This document shows, one piece after another, positions 32,865 to 44,689 of a DNA stretch of 64,000 nucleotides. Origin of the DNA: Cephalopachus bancanus (taxonomy: Eukaryota > Chordata > Mammalia > Primates > Tarsiidae); NCBI GenBank assembly GCA_027257055.1, contig JAPVLO010000054.1:2790001-2854000 (forward strand), written 5' to 3'. The position numbers and the translations under genes were made by a program. Each line of letters opens with the position of its first letter. The stretch's first letter is position 1. The notes beneath the pieces are model-generated. The model worked only from the letters and a program-made list of their open reading frames with translations, ran no database searches and had not been told where the DNA came from.

Positions 32865-33149
32865 CATGTGAAAGTTTGGGATAAAAGACTCACGACGGGT
32901 CCCAATAAACGGCTTCTGCTCATTTCACTGAACAGTTGTCCACTTTCTTTCTTTGTCTTTCTTCCTCCTTATATCTATGCCTCCATCTTGCTTTCTTTTA
33001 ATATCTATCCCTACTACAGAATCGGCTTCTGCACTAGACAGAGCCCAGTCTCTTTCTTCCCTTCTATTCTCCCAGAATATTCGCCGACGCTGCCCCACCT
33101 TTCAGGGACCCTCTAAATCTCTTTTGGGGGCTGGCGCCCCATAAGGATC

Positions 33150-33610
33150 AAAGTAGAATGTCTTGGAAATCTTCCTAGAAGAGATGATCATAAGCAAATC
33201 TTGAAAGATTACTGCATGAATAAATGATTAGGATTTCACCTGGCAGAGACGATTTTGGGAAGAGGTTTCTAATACACAAACGTGTCAGAGCAAGAAGGAG
33301 CATGCCTTTGGGGACAAGTAAGTCACTTGGCTGGTGGAGAGTTTTGTGAGCTAGGGCAGCAGATGAGTCTACAAATGTAGATAGGGAATATGATATGAAA
33401 GGCTTTGTGTTTACAATCAAGGAGTTTGAAATTTTCCTTGAAAATTCTAGGGAGTCAAAATAAAGCTTTTATGAAGAGAGCAGTATGATTAGATATGAAT
33501 TGTTCAGAGATCACTTTGGCTGCCTTCTGAGGAGAAAGTGGAGGGAGGCAAAAATTGAAGCAGGAATCTATTTTTAGAAGACTAGTACAGGAATCTCCTT
33601 CATAAATGAT
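33150..33610 (+). mobile_element. Old mammalian interspersed repeat, 3' part
   Basis: 'aatgattaggatttcacctg', 'ggcagagacgattttgggaa', 'gaaggagcatgcctttgggg', 'agatcactttggctgccttc' follow the order of the same repeat family as 2085-2540 and 59790-60440. It continues the segment interrupted by the LTR. Confidence 0.5.
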
Positions 33611-35540
33611 ACTGATTACTACTTCTTTTTAGAGTACAGTTTATTTATGGTATTCAACTATGTAGCCACTTCTTTTCCAATTCACCCTCTTGGGAGTTGG
33701 CATATAGAAACATGGAATTAACCTAGATTATTCTTCCATGGTCAAATAAAATGATTAAATAACTGACCCCAGAAATTTTTGTAGTACTACTTTCTGTCAA
33801 ATGAAAGAATTAGTATGATGCTTTATCTACAGTCTAATAGAGGAAGTTGCAGCTTTTATCACTCTCTTTCTTGCAGCTCTTTAAAAATCAAGCAAAATCC
33901 AAATATATATTAAAAACTCAACAAAAATATTTTGAAATGGTTCAACAAAATGACCAATTTTAGACAAAGTCCAGGTACATGTAGACACTAAATAATCTGG
34001 TGTCACATTGATTAAATGTGCCTTCAAAGAGAAAAGTAAAGTTTTAAAAAATAAATACTTAAGTTAATCTTTACTGCCCTCATTATGTTGTTTCATGTTC
34101 ATAATTTGTCGATTTTAGTTATTTACTCTTCTTCAATAAATTTAAACTAATAAAGCTTGAAATAATTGTAGAATAGAGCTAAATTGTTCTTTCCAGGATC
34201 AACTGTCTGCCTGCTGACAGGAGCCAAACTAACAATACTTAGATTTCTGCCAGTAAAAATACTGCAAGAGAAATTTTATGGTGAATAATTGGTGAAGTTT
34301 CCACCATGCCAAAGTATTTCAAGGCAGTAAAAAGAGATTTTATTTAAGAAGAGCCTGATTCACATGAAACATTTTATACCAGTGTCTAATTGATGACCCC
34401 AACTGAGTGAAAATTGTCATTTTATATTGTTTCTTATAAATAAACCAATTTTCAGGCAATTTTCTTAAATAAAAAACTTATTTGTTCTTGTGACCATAAT
34501 ATTTTTAACCATGGCAATCTGGATTGAATAACTTTGATAATTATGATCTAGCTACTATATGTGAGAAGGAGCAGACAGCTATTAGAGACCACCTTCATTA
34601 AAGATATGCCCAGAAAAAGTATGCCAGAATAAACACTGCCAACCACCAATGAAACTAAGATGAATTTCCCATTATTATTAAGTACAAAGTTGTGAACATT
34701 CTTGATACTGGCTAACTGTATACAAAATAGAAAGAAAAGAAAATAGACATATTTAAAAATGATTCATTAAAAAAAAATTTTTTTTTTTTAATTTAGGAAA
34801 ACATATTGCCTGACTTATTCAGAATAGAAGGAGGCCATTCTGAATGATTTAAAGATATTCTAGTGTGCTTGTATATTTTTAGCCTAATCATCAAGAGATA
34901 AAACTGGAAATATTCTATTCTTCTTAAAGTAAGAATCACTAGGTTTGTAGGGTATATAGCTATCAAGATATAAAATAAACTATTTCTAAAGTCATTGTAA
35001 GATGAGACAAAGGAAATTTGACCAAATACTAACACTGACTAGTCTATTCAAAAAAATCATTATTTTTCCCTTGTTAATAAAGAGAAAATTGGCCCTCAAA
35101 TCATTGCCAAGGGAAGAATAAAATTTATAATGACAAACTTAAATTCTGAATCCAGGGTACAATTTTAAAAAGTTAAGCAAATCTTTTACTATGGTTAGTC
35201 TTCTCTATAGAGATAAAAAGAAAGTGCTTAAAGAAAAATACAATAAATAAACATATTGGGATCTTCCATAATTAAATATGAAAAACAATTACCCATGATA
35301 TAGTTGAAAGAGTCTCACTCATTTATTAACTTCTCAATGATAGAGGTGGTTCTAAATAAATATATCAATAACTCACACATATAAATTTCACTCTCTCAAA
35401 ATATCTAAAACATTTTCATTTTGGATTTTCATATTTCAAAATATACAGTGAATATTTATCTGCCACAGCAAATGAAAAATTATGTCCTGTCTAATAATTT
35501 ATCCATACAAACATATATAGTGTATTCAGTGGATTAACTA
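33611..35540. other. Unannotated AT-rich stretch
   Basis: No gene or repeat recognised; ORFs are short and unsupported. Confidence 0.35.
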
Positions 35541-35554
35541 TTTCATTAGCTTTT

Positions 35555-35611
35555 AAAAAATTTGTTTATGAGATCAGATGGATAAAAAAATTTGTTTATG
35601 AACAAATTTTT
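35555..35611. repeat. Local direct plus inverted repeat
   Basis: AAAAAATTTGTTTATGA occurs at 35555-35571 and 35585-35601, and AAAAATTTGTT (35586-35596) pairs with AACAAATTTTT (35601-35611) around a TATG loop. AT-rich. Confidence 0.9.
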
Positions 35612-35921
35612 AAATATATAGCCTGATTAATGAATTAGTTAGTTTTATATATCAAATAGCTGTATTATATGGCCTGCTCAGGATAATCATTAATGATCAT
35701 CAAATAAACACGTCAGTAGAAAGCAAAAATAAATTTTTGAGCTACAATAGTTTTCTGTAATTTTAACAGAGAGAAAATAGAATTTAAATTTCTTAACAAA
35801 AGACCTTTGCACATCAATTACAAATGAGGTCCATATGTTTGAGGTTCATATAAATAATAATTGGTGCATGATACATAGAGTTTTCATGTGAAATGTACAT
35901 TGGTTGCAAGTTAAGTACATG

Positions 35922-35923
<2 letters not shown>

Positions 35924-35970
<47 letters not shown>
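35924..35970. repeat. (TG)n microsatellite at a SINE tail
   Basis: About 23 TG units directly at the tail side of the AluJ-like SINE at 35986, so it probably grew from that tail. Confidence 0.97.
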
Positions 35971-35973
<3 letters not shown>

Positions 35974-35985
35974 TGTGCATGTGTG

Positions 35986-36269
35986 TTTTAGACAGTCTCA
36001 CTCTGTCACCAGGCTGAAGTACAGTGACATGATCATGGCTCACTACAGCCTCAAATTCCTGTACTTAATTGATCCTCCCACTATAGCCTCCAAGGAGTTG
36101 GGACTACTGGTTCATGCTACTATGCCCAATTAATTTTTCACAAAATATTTTTTGTAGAGACAGGGTCTCACTATGTTGCTTAGGCTAGTCTTGAGCTTCT
36201 GGATTCAAGCATTCTGTCACAGCCTCCCAAAGTGCTGGGATTACAAGCATAAGCCACCACACCCAGCCT
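35986..36269 (-). mobile_element. AluJ-like SINE (older type)
   Basis: Antisense dimer: 'agtctcactctgtcaccagg', 'gtgacatgatcatggctcac', classical linker 'tattttttgtagagacaggg', 'ccaccacacccagcc'. It lacks the lineage-specific features and is diverged. Confidence 0.92.
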
Positions 36270-36884
36270 GTGATGAATTATTAATAGTGATGTCAAAAGT
36301 TATGCTCACTAGAAAATGCAAACTTTAAAGTGAAGAGACCCTAGTAGGGATTTTTTGGTAACTAAAGAACACCTATTAAAATGCAGTTGTTAATCACGAT
36401 ACTATTTTTCATATGTCTGAATTTGGACATTTATTTATTAATAAAGGTTTGAAGAGTTCTCCTACAGAATTACTAGTTGACCCCAATTTATATTTCCCCA
36501 TAAAAAAAATATATACATATTTAGGTTCACATTTTCATTTAGGGTTGGAAAATAGTACAAAATTTGGACATTGAACCAATGTTAGATTCTTTGGCATGAT
36601 CAATTTGGGTTTCATGTTTTGGACCATGTTTTTTCCATGAATTTTTCATATATGTGGCAAATCTCTAATAGTGCCAGCAAAAATTCCCATGTTTTCTCAG
36701 TTTTAGCTGCTTTGTAGAGAAGAATGGCCCATATCTTTGGATTCTCAAATGTTCTTGATATTAAGACTCTTGCTTGCATTTGAATGAGCCCATGTTTTCC
36801 AACTGGTCACTTCATTGTCTCCACAGTAAATACTATTTTCTTATATCCATGGAAAATACTGTTTTTAAATTATGCTTTATTTTA

Positions 36885-37028
36885 ATTTTAATTTTTTGTT
36901 TTGTTTATTTAGAGATGAGTTCTCACTATATTGACCAGGCTGGTCTCGAACTCCTGGACTCAAGCAACCCTCCCACTTTGGACTTCCATAGTGCTGGGAT
37001 TTCAGGCACGATTCACAGCACCCAGCCT
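36885..37028 (-). mobile_element. Alu left monomer (FLAM-like)
   Basis: Only a left-monomer unit: 'tttagagatgagttctcact', 'ccaggctggtctcgaactcc', 'gtgctgggatttcaggc', 'cacagcacccagcc'. No right monomer is present, so it is a fossil monomer or a truncated copy. Confidence 0.8.
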
Positions 37029-37264
37029 AAAGTATACTTTAAATGATTGGCCCAAGGTTCTACTTAAGATCTGAGACACTGAATTTTGTATAAGCCATGG
37101 AACCTCTTTTTTAAGTAAGGCTATTCTAAACACAACCTACCAATTTGGTGAGAGTCCCTCTAACCATCAAAAATTAATGTTATTTGTGTTGATAAGTGGC
37201 AAATTAGGGTAAGGAACATCTTGAAAACTAACTGGGATTCTGCATGTATAAAAAGTTTATTCCC

Positions 37265-37548
37265 GCCGGGCTCGGTGGCTCAGCCTGTAATCCCCCGCTT
37301 CTGGGAGGCTGAGGTGAGTGGATTGCCTGAGCCCGTGGGTTCGAGACCCGCCTGGGCAGCGAGACCTCATCTCTACAATAAATAAAAAATCAGCCGGGCA
37401 TGGTAGCGCATGCCTGTAATTCCGGCTACTTGGAAGGCTGAGGCGGAAGGATTGCCAGAGCCCAGCAGGTCGAGGCTGTGGTGGCCGGGAGCGGCCACTG
37501 CACTCCAGTCTGGGCGACAGAGTGAGACTCCAACTCAAATAAAAAAAA
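37265..37548 (+). mobile_element. Alu-type dimeric SINE, young copy with perfect target-site duplication
   Basis: GCCGGGCTCGGTGGCTCAGC start, many CpGs, AATAAATAAAAAATCAGCC linker, CTCCAACTC end and A tail. AAAAGTTTATTCCC at 37251-37264 recurs at 37549-37562. Confidence 0.97.
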
Positions 37549-38371
37549 AAAAGTTTATTCCCAGGAATTGTGAAAAAAAAGGAAGAAAAATAATGATTAT
37601 AAATACCATGGTCATCTCAAATAGCAAATGCATATCTTAGAATAATCTCCTTTTGGCATTTGTATTAATTATAACAAATGTAATAGAGCTTTCATAGAAA
37701 AACTAATTTTAAAAAACAGCAAAAGAAAAGACAAAGCATAGCATTAGGCCAAATCTTGTTTAGAAAATGACTTCCTTAATAAGATGACTTTTCCCCCCTA
37801 ACTAATCTAGATATGAAAATGTCTTTCTAACTATAGATAGAACATAACAGGAATGTTGAAATGGTTAGAGATTAAGGAAACTTCAATAAGATAACAACTG
37901 TATTTTATAAGTTTTGGTTTCCCATAACTCCTAGCAGAGACCGAGTCATCAGAGATACACACAGAATTCATGGTCATTTGATGAAACATAGAAAAGAAGT
38001 GGAATGTTATTGGAGGTGACACAATTCCATTATGAATAGTAAACAGAGACTTGGTTTCACATAACTGATAAGCCTGGCAACTGAATTTTGTGACCAAAAT
38101 AAATGAGTGATGTGTCTTAATAAAAGCAATAACAAAAGCAAAACCCTCTTTGCAAGGATATTTTCCACATCCTAACTAACAATTTATGGAAAGCTTCTTC
38201 TCTTAGAGAGCCTTGGCCAGGGTGCTATTTCCTCATCAGGAAACTAAAAACTTGGCACTTGCTCTGAAAAGGTCAATAAGCCCACTTGATATAAGTTGGC
38301 ATAACCTTAGCCCATCACCCTAAATTTAAGATACTGTGAGACTTCATCATTCAAATAAGGACTCCACAATT

Positions 38372-38655
38372 AAAATTTTTTTTTTTTTAATTTTGTATTT
38401 GAAGTCTCACTCTGTTGCTCAGGCTGGAGTGCAGTGGTATGCTCATGGCCACCCCAACGTCAGGGCTCAGGTGATCCTTCTGCCTCAGCTTTGCAAGTAG
38501 CCAGAACTACAGGTGTGCACTACCACACCTGGCTAATTTATTGTAGAAATGAGGTCTCACCATGTTGCCCAGGCTAATCTCAAACCTGCGGGCTCAGGCA
38601 ATCCTCTTGCCTTGGCCTCCCAAAGCGCTGGGAATATAGGTTTGAGCCACCTGGC
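38372..38655 (-). mobile_element. Alu-type dimeric SINE with perfect target-site duplication
   Basis: Antisense dimer with T-rich tail side, 'gaagtctcactctgttgctc', linker 'taatttattgtagaaatgag', 'ctcccaaagcgctggga'. AAGGACTCCACAATT flanks it at 38357-38371 and 38656-38670. Confidence 0.95.
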
Positions 38656-38670
38656 AAGGACTCCACAATT

Positions 38671-39094
38671 TAATGACACGCTTCTAGGCAAACAGGGACA
38701 GCTTAATTAGGTCACAAGAAAATATTAAAATGATAAATGCAGCATCTTTAAGAAAATAATATGATTTTCAAAATAACTGTCTAGTGTAAGGACACCGTAA
38801 TTTAGCAACTTTCCCCCTGAAGACAATACTTTTAAAATCACATAATAGAGGTTAAATAATAAAATCATAGCAACTAATAGCTAAGTCATTATTATAAACC
38901 AAGAGTGACATCGTAGACACATTAAATTGAATAAATATTCTATATTAGTTTAGGTGGATGCATCTAGCAGAGTCCAAAATGACACTCTTCTTAAGCAACT
39001 TGGTGTTCCAAGTCTTGAGAGACAAAAAGAACTGCATATATCATGATCATTCTTGGCAGAAGCCAGTCATCAAAAGGGATCTATACTGCTCATA

Positions 39095-39160
<66 letters not shown>

Positions 39161-40395
39161 GTTGGCCCATCTCTTAACTATATTCTTAGATGAAGCTACA
39201 CTTGTTTCTTAAAATAAAATTCACTAAGAAAGTTTTCTATCAGGTGAAATTAAAGTAATAAATGAACATTTTGGAAAAGCATTATTTTGAGCTTTCACAT
39301 GCAAGTAACTGAGATTTATACAAGACCTAACTAAGCCAGCAATCTCTTGCATTTTTATGTGAATCAAAGGAATGAGCCTCTGGGGGTTTGTCTAAAACTG
39401 AAGACCAACTTTCAAAATAGTATTAAAATTAGTCTAAGGTCAATATATCCAAATGAAAACTAAAGTAGATAACTCAAATATCTAAATCAATATAATGTAG
39501 AATGCATGCTAAAATGGTTTTGAGATAGTTTATTGAGCAGTAGTAGTAACACAATATAAAGGAATCAGCTGATAATCTCAGATACAAAGTAGATTACTAT
39601 GTAAACAGAGAAAACACTAAGTTATAAAAGAGTTAAGATAAGGAACCACCATAAGTGATGTATTAATTATTTCTTATTAGCCAGCTTTTAAGATGTAAAA
39701 AAAAGTAGGTCTTGATAACATGCAACTTTTGTGACATGCCAAAATATTACTAAAGAATAATGAAAAATATGATAGGGATTTGCAAAGTTTTGTACAAATT
39801 CATTATAAGTAATGCAGAAGATAATTGTTAATGTAGACAGATGTAAGATAAGGACTCAGAGATAAATAAAGCCAACTTATACTTTTTATAATGATGTGCT
39901 CTGATTTAGCAGTCGAGATATAAAATCACCGTTTTCAATTTTTCTGGAGACATAAGCCCTTTGTGTTGCTCTGTCAAAAAGGCCAGCAATATGTAGGTGA
40001 CCATAAAGGGGACAATAGAGAAAACGCTACCCTAACCTCGCAGGGAGCCGAGGGGCATTAACTTCTGGAACACTGGGTCCTATTCTAGCCACTGCTCTTT
40101 CAAAGGGGCAGGATGGAACTGAAAACAATTTAGGCAAAACAGGCCATCAGGGAAGGCAAAGTAGCTTCTTTGTAGAAATAAATACTAAGAAATCAACCTC
40201 TTTTGGTCTGGGAAGTTAAAATGCTAAGAAAAGAGCTTAATTAAGCCTTAATAATCAAGAAGCACATGAATATGGGGAACAATAATTCATTTATCAACTT
40301 TGAGGTGACAATCTTTGATCTGCTGGAGAAAAGAACTGTAAAGAAAGCTACAAAAGGTAACAATAATTACACAGAGAATATTTTTTTAAATATAA
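38671..40395. other. Unannotated stretch
   Basis: Apart from the TC microsatellite, nothing is recognised. 39890-40160 is less AT-rich and has an LTR-like texture, but no termini are visible. Confidence 0.3.
39095..39156. repeat. (TC)n microsatellite
   Basis: About 30 TC units with a single TA interruption. The serine/leucine repeat ORF across it is not a gene. Confidence 0.97.
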
Positions 40396-40507
40396 AGTTT
40401 CTTATTTAAGAGTCAACACAGTATGCATTGATAAGTTTCAAGGAGGCTAGAAAAAGTAACATAATTGCACTCAGAACTATTTTTTTAGTGATAACATTTC
40501 TTAAATT

Positions 40508-40812
40508 GGCCGGGCTCGGTGGCTCAGCCTGTAATCCCGCGCTTTGGGAGGCCAAGGTGAGTGGATTGCCTGAGCCCACGGGTTCGAGACCCCCCCCAGG
40601 CAACTTGGCAAGACCTCTCTCTACAATAAATCAAAAAAATTAGCCGGGTATGGTAGCACATGCCTGTAGTTCCAGCTACTTGGAAGGCTGAGGCAGAAGG
40701 ATCGCCGGAGCCCAGCAGGTAGAGGCTGCGGTGGCTGGGAGTGGCCACTGCACTCCAGTCTGGGCAACAGAGTGAGACTTCAACTCAAAAATAAATAAAT
40801 AAATAAATAAAA
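40508..40812 (+). mobile_element. Alu-type dimeric SINE with (AAAT)n tail
   Basis: GGCCGGGCTCGGTGGCTCAG start, CpGs retained, a C8 run after TTCGAGA, AATAAATCAAAAAAATTAGCC linker, and (AAAT)n tail. ATTTCTTAAATT lies just upstream and again after the tail (about 40829-40840), the likely target-site duplication. The flanks also share an older duplication (see findings). Confidence 0.95.
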
Positions 40813-42002
40813 TTTAAAACTATATTAAAAATTTCTTAAATTAAGATGCAATACGGTATGCATTGATACGTTTCTGGGGATGTGGAAATTGACAGGTGAT
40901 AAAATTTTAATAGATTGATAAGAGAAGCTAGGGAATATGTCAACCTTTTGGGACTGATTTTTTTAAAAAACTATTATTTACTCATCCAGTATCACTGGAA
41001 ATTACTATTAAAATCTGATTGCTATAAGGATTTATGTACAAAAAACCAGTTATGAGACCATCCAGAGAAGAATTAAAACTCTTAGTAGCCTATAAACATC
41101 AAAAGTAATTACTCCAATTGACTATACTATAAGCTCCAAAAAGACAGCCTCTTTTATTTACTATTGGATCCATAAACCTTAGCAAGTATTAAGCTGAACC
41201 ATATAAATTTTCTGATTTTCAGTTAAATATGAACTGTTAAATTTGAAATTTTGTATGGTTTAGGCCAACTAAATCTTGAGCTCCTACTACTTTAAATATA
41301 TCAAATAAATTAATGAATTAACATAGATGTTTGACTGATGTCTTTTATAGGATACTAGAAGTTTTTATTCATAGGGAAATACCTCTATAGATGTGAACAT
41401 TCTCATATGCTCAATTGCTCTGCTTTAAGTTAGCTAAACACATTCAAGTTTAAAGTTTTCTAAACTTATATAAAATCCTTTAATCTATGTCTATGTGTAC
41501 ATACTGGGATGAATATAACACTTGTCTGGGATGAGACTCTTGTTGTCTGGATGGTTACTGCCTTATTAATAAAAATAATACCCACACATCTGTAATGGGT
41601 AATAATATTAGTTACAAAGACTTGCACTCCTATGAGACTAGACAAGAAAATGATCAGTTTGGGCCTGAATAGACCAAGTAAGCATTTATGGGAAAGGCAA
41701 CTGGTCTTCATCTGTGAGAAGAATTTGTAAGCAGAGGGTAAAGGGGAAGCACCTATCGATATAAGACTGAAGGAAGAACGAGAAAGTGTATGTGAATTCC
41801 CAGGAGGCCATTCTAACCATAAAAGAAGTTCTATCTTGGAAAGTCAAGGATAAAATTTTGGTTAGATAGGATGGAATTTCTGGGCAAGAACTTGAAGTCT
41901 AGGTTTAGAATTTATTTTATATATGTAGAAATTATCAGAGGTTTATAAGCAGGGAGTACATATAAAACCACAAAAGGTTTTCAAGAAGTAGGTAAACTGA
42001 GT

Positions 42003-42186
42003 TTGCTTGTTTGTTTGTTTTGAGTCAGTCTCACTCTGTCACCCAGGCTGGAATGCAGAGACACAGGGCTACTGCAGCCTCGACCTGTTGGGCTCAGGTG
42101 ATTCTTACACCGCAACCTCCCAAGTAGCTGGAACTACAGGCTCATGCCATAATACCCAGCCAATTTTTTAAATTTCCTGTAGATCA
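42003..42186 (-). mobile_element. Alu-type SINE, right monomer only
   Basis: Antisense: 'gagtcagtctcactctgtca', 'cccaggctggaatgcag', 'cctcgacctgttgggctcag', 'agtagctggaactacaggct', then the linker region 'cctgtagatcag'. The left monomer is absent (5' truncation). Confidence 0.88.
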
Positions 42187-42234
42187 GAGAGCACAAAACA
42201 GAATAATGTAACCAGTGAGTTTATAAGAGATATG

Positions 42235-42238
<4 letters not shown>

Positions 42239-42268
<30 letters not shown>
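42239..42268. repeat. (GA)n microsatellite
   Basis: About 14 GA units, homopurine. Confidence 0.95.
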
Positions 42269-42269
<1 letters not shown>

Positions 42270-42270
<1 letters not shown>

Positions 42271-44085
42271 ACTAGCTTTCATAAGAAGGAAATCAAACCA
42301 AGGTTAAAAAATCATTATAAAGTCACTTTTTCTTGCAATCATTCATTATTTCTTATTGTTTACATACAGAGTATGTGTCTGTGATATCTTATGAATTTAG
42401 TAAAACTTTGCTATAAAGAAACTCATGTGGACATACACTTGGAAAGTGACAAGCCTAATCATATTTCCTTAATATAATTTTCTATGATAGAATTGTTATG
42501 TAATATTTATTCTGGCAACAATATAACAAAAGGATTCAAATGAATTATTTTGCTTAAATTATTTTTAAGTCTCATATCCTAACTTTTCTAGAAAATAGAA
42601 TTCCTCTGGAACATGCACCAAGGACTATCTATTCCTTAGAAAAAGGGATGACTATTAACAGAGCAATGAAGAGCTGCCCACACAATTGTCAGTAAATCAC
42701 AATTCCCCACAAGGATAAATTCCTTACTAATACCAGTTCAAGGTACAGTAACCCATGGCATAATTACACTAGAGAATAAAAGAAATCGGTTTAAACATAG
42801 GTGAAGTTTACTTTCAAGAAAATTATGAAATTTAATCCTTATCTATCAAGGCAGTTGATGGGGGAAAGGGGAGGATTTCAAGTAGATGGTCTACAATACT
42901 CTTTTCAATTAAATTTGATAGTGCATTTCAGTGTATTACAGGTACTACGACTTATTATAGACATACCATGAACAACGATGTCAAGTAAATGTGAATCATA
43001 TCTGTCAATAAAGAATACTTAAAAAGACTGTATCATTGAGATAAAAATTGCAAACTAAAGAAAGATTTTTTTAAAAAATTATTAGCAGAATGCTAATTCT
43101 AATACTGTATTTTAAAGAACGTTTCAGTTATATGATATGAAGAGCATGTTGACTAGGTTATTTCCATTTATAATCCAGAATAATTGTTTACTTAGACTGC
43201 CAGAGAATAAACTTCAATCCATTCTTATACATTATGTGAGAAGAGTTTTCTAAATATCTTCTTCTCTGGATTAAATTTCCTCATTTTTTTCTACTTTGCT
43301 CTGAAGGACCATCTCTATGTTAGTTGACTTAATCACAATAATTTTGCTTCATTCTTGTTCCTGTTTCATCCATGGCAATAAGAAGTGGCTCAATAGCCTG
43401 GAGATAGGCTCATGTCCATTCTTCACAACTGATTGCAATGTCCACAATCACTAAAGTGTTAAAGGTTTGAACTAGTCGGCCGGAAATCCCGCAGAACTGG
43501 TGGCTGCTTCTTTCAACTCTGCTGCCATCTATGCAAATTTTAGTAACATTCATAGAAGTTCTAGCTGTCAAGTATGTAGTGGGGCAGTGTGGGGAGATTA
43601 CGCCTTACTACTATACTTGAAGGGTTACTTACCTGCATGAGGTTGCTCTATTTCCTTTGTAGCCTAAGATTATAGTTTTCAAACATCCTTTCTACACTGT
43701 TGAATATTAAATGTGTCAATTAATATGCTGTTAACCAAACCTTTCAATGGTGTTTATGCAAATTATTTTAATCACTGACAAAAACAGGGAAGTTTCATTT
43801 ACTGAACTCACCTCATTAATCCCACCTTTCAAGAATTTTAAACTCCTCATTGTTTTGATAGGAATAGCAACTGCCACAACGTTTAGACATTCATCAACTT
43901 GACAAGTGTATTATATCCTCAGCTATGTTATTGGTAACATCATATGGGACAGGGCCAAGTTCAAAACTCTGTTACATAAAACCACCAGAACAACTTCTCA
44001 ACTGCACTAGGGATGACACTGATCTTAAAGTGGCCTGAAAAGTGCAGTAATATATATCTGACTCTGGAATTCAGAAACATAGTTT
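42270..44085. other. Unannotated stretch
   Basis: No gene or repeat recognised. A small CpG-bearing island of text (GTCGGCCGGAAATCCCGCAG at about 43475-43494) stands out from AT-rich surroundings without an assignable origin. Confidence 0.35.
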
Positions 44086-44090
44086 TTAAT

Positions 44091-44134
44091 ACACCCACAC
44101 ACAAGAATATCATGCCATTCTTGTGTGTGGGTGT
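44091..44134. repeat. Perfect 18-bp inverted repeat with 8-nt loop
   Basis: ACACCCACACACAAGAAT at 44091-44108, loop ATCATGCC, exact reverse complement at 44117-44134. The size is very similar to the hairpin at 11853. No transposon context is visible. Confidence 0.97.
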
Positions 44135-44689
44135 GACATCAACTAACACACTCAATCTCCTCCATACTCTTGTTTTGTAATCTATAAAAGGAAGAATCAC
44201 AAAACATTAGTGTTTGCAAGATCATGGGCAGTTGTATAATTTGATATTCTTTTTGTCACAGTTGTGGTAATAGGCCCAGAGAGACTACTTAATGTGCCTT
44301 AGGCCACATGGAAAGGGAAGGCATTCTTCAGATGATCTGTCTGGTGCACTCTTTTATTTTTATTTTCCACCAGGATAAATGAGAAAAATTATGAGAACAC
44401 AAAATGGTTTTCAGTCACATTGCTTCAATAATAATTTGCAAGTTATCATGACTCCTAGGTGAAAATATGAAAATATGCACATGAAAACATGACCATAGGA
44501 AAAAAAACTTACTATAACAAAATAATAAACCAGAACTCCAACCTGAGTAAGCACTGGAATTTGACCCAGAATGAAAATTTTTTTTTTAAATTATTTCAGT
44601 TCCTTATTATTATTATTTAAATCAAAGAACATGGAAGAAAGACTATGCTTTTCCAGTCACTTGCAATGGTTGGGAATAACAGATCTACA

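Larger units (their letters stand above)
31888..33141 (+). mobile_element. Solo LTR of an endogenous retrovirus
   Basis: Begins TGTTGGGAGCC and ends GGCGCCCCA. AAGGATC flanks it at 31881-31887 and 33143-33149, with one extra T at the right border. A TATA-like ATAAAA lies at 32881-32886 and AATAAA at 32904-32909, followed by a pyrimidine-rich U5. U3 contains two tandem-repeat blocks (32281-32356 and 32564-32864). No primer-binding site or gag/pol/env follows, so it is a solo LTR left by recombination. The TGTTGGGAGCC start is reminiscent of class II (betaretrovirus-like) LTRs; the class is an inference. Confidence 0.85.

Noticed and set aside
31888..33141. Possible full provirus
   Set aside because: No primer-binding site, gag, pol or env text follows the LTR, and the flanking duplication closes directly after it.
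31888..33141. The solo LTR as parent of the R-like retroposons
   Set aside because: Its sequence around AATAAA (GGGTCCCAATAAACGGC) does not match the R-like core, which has AATAAATCCTGCTTT.
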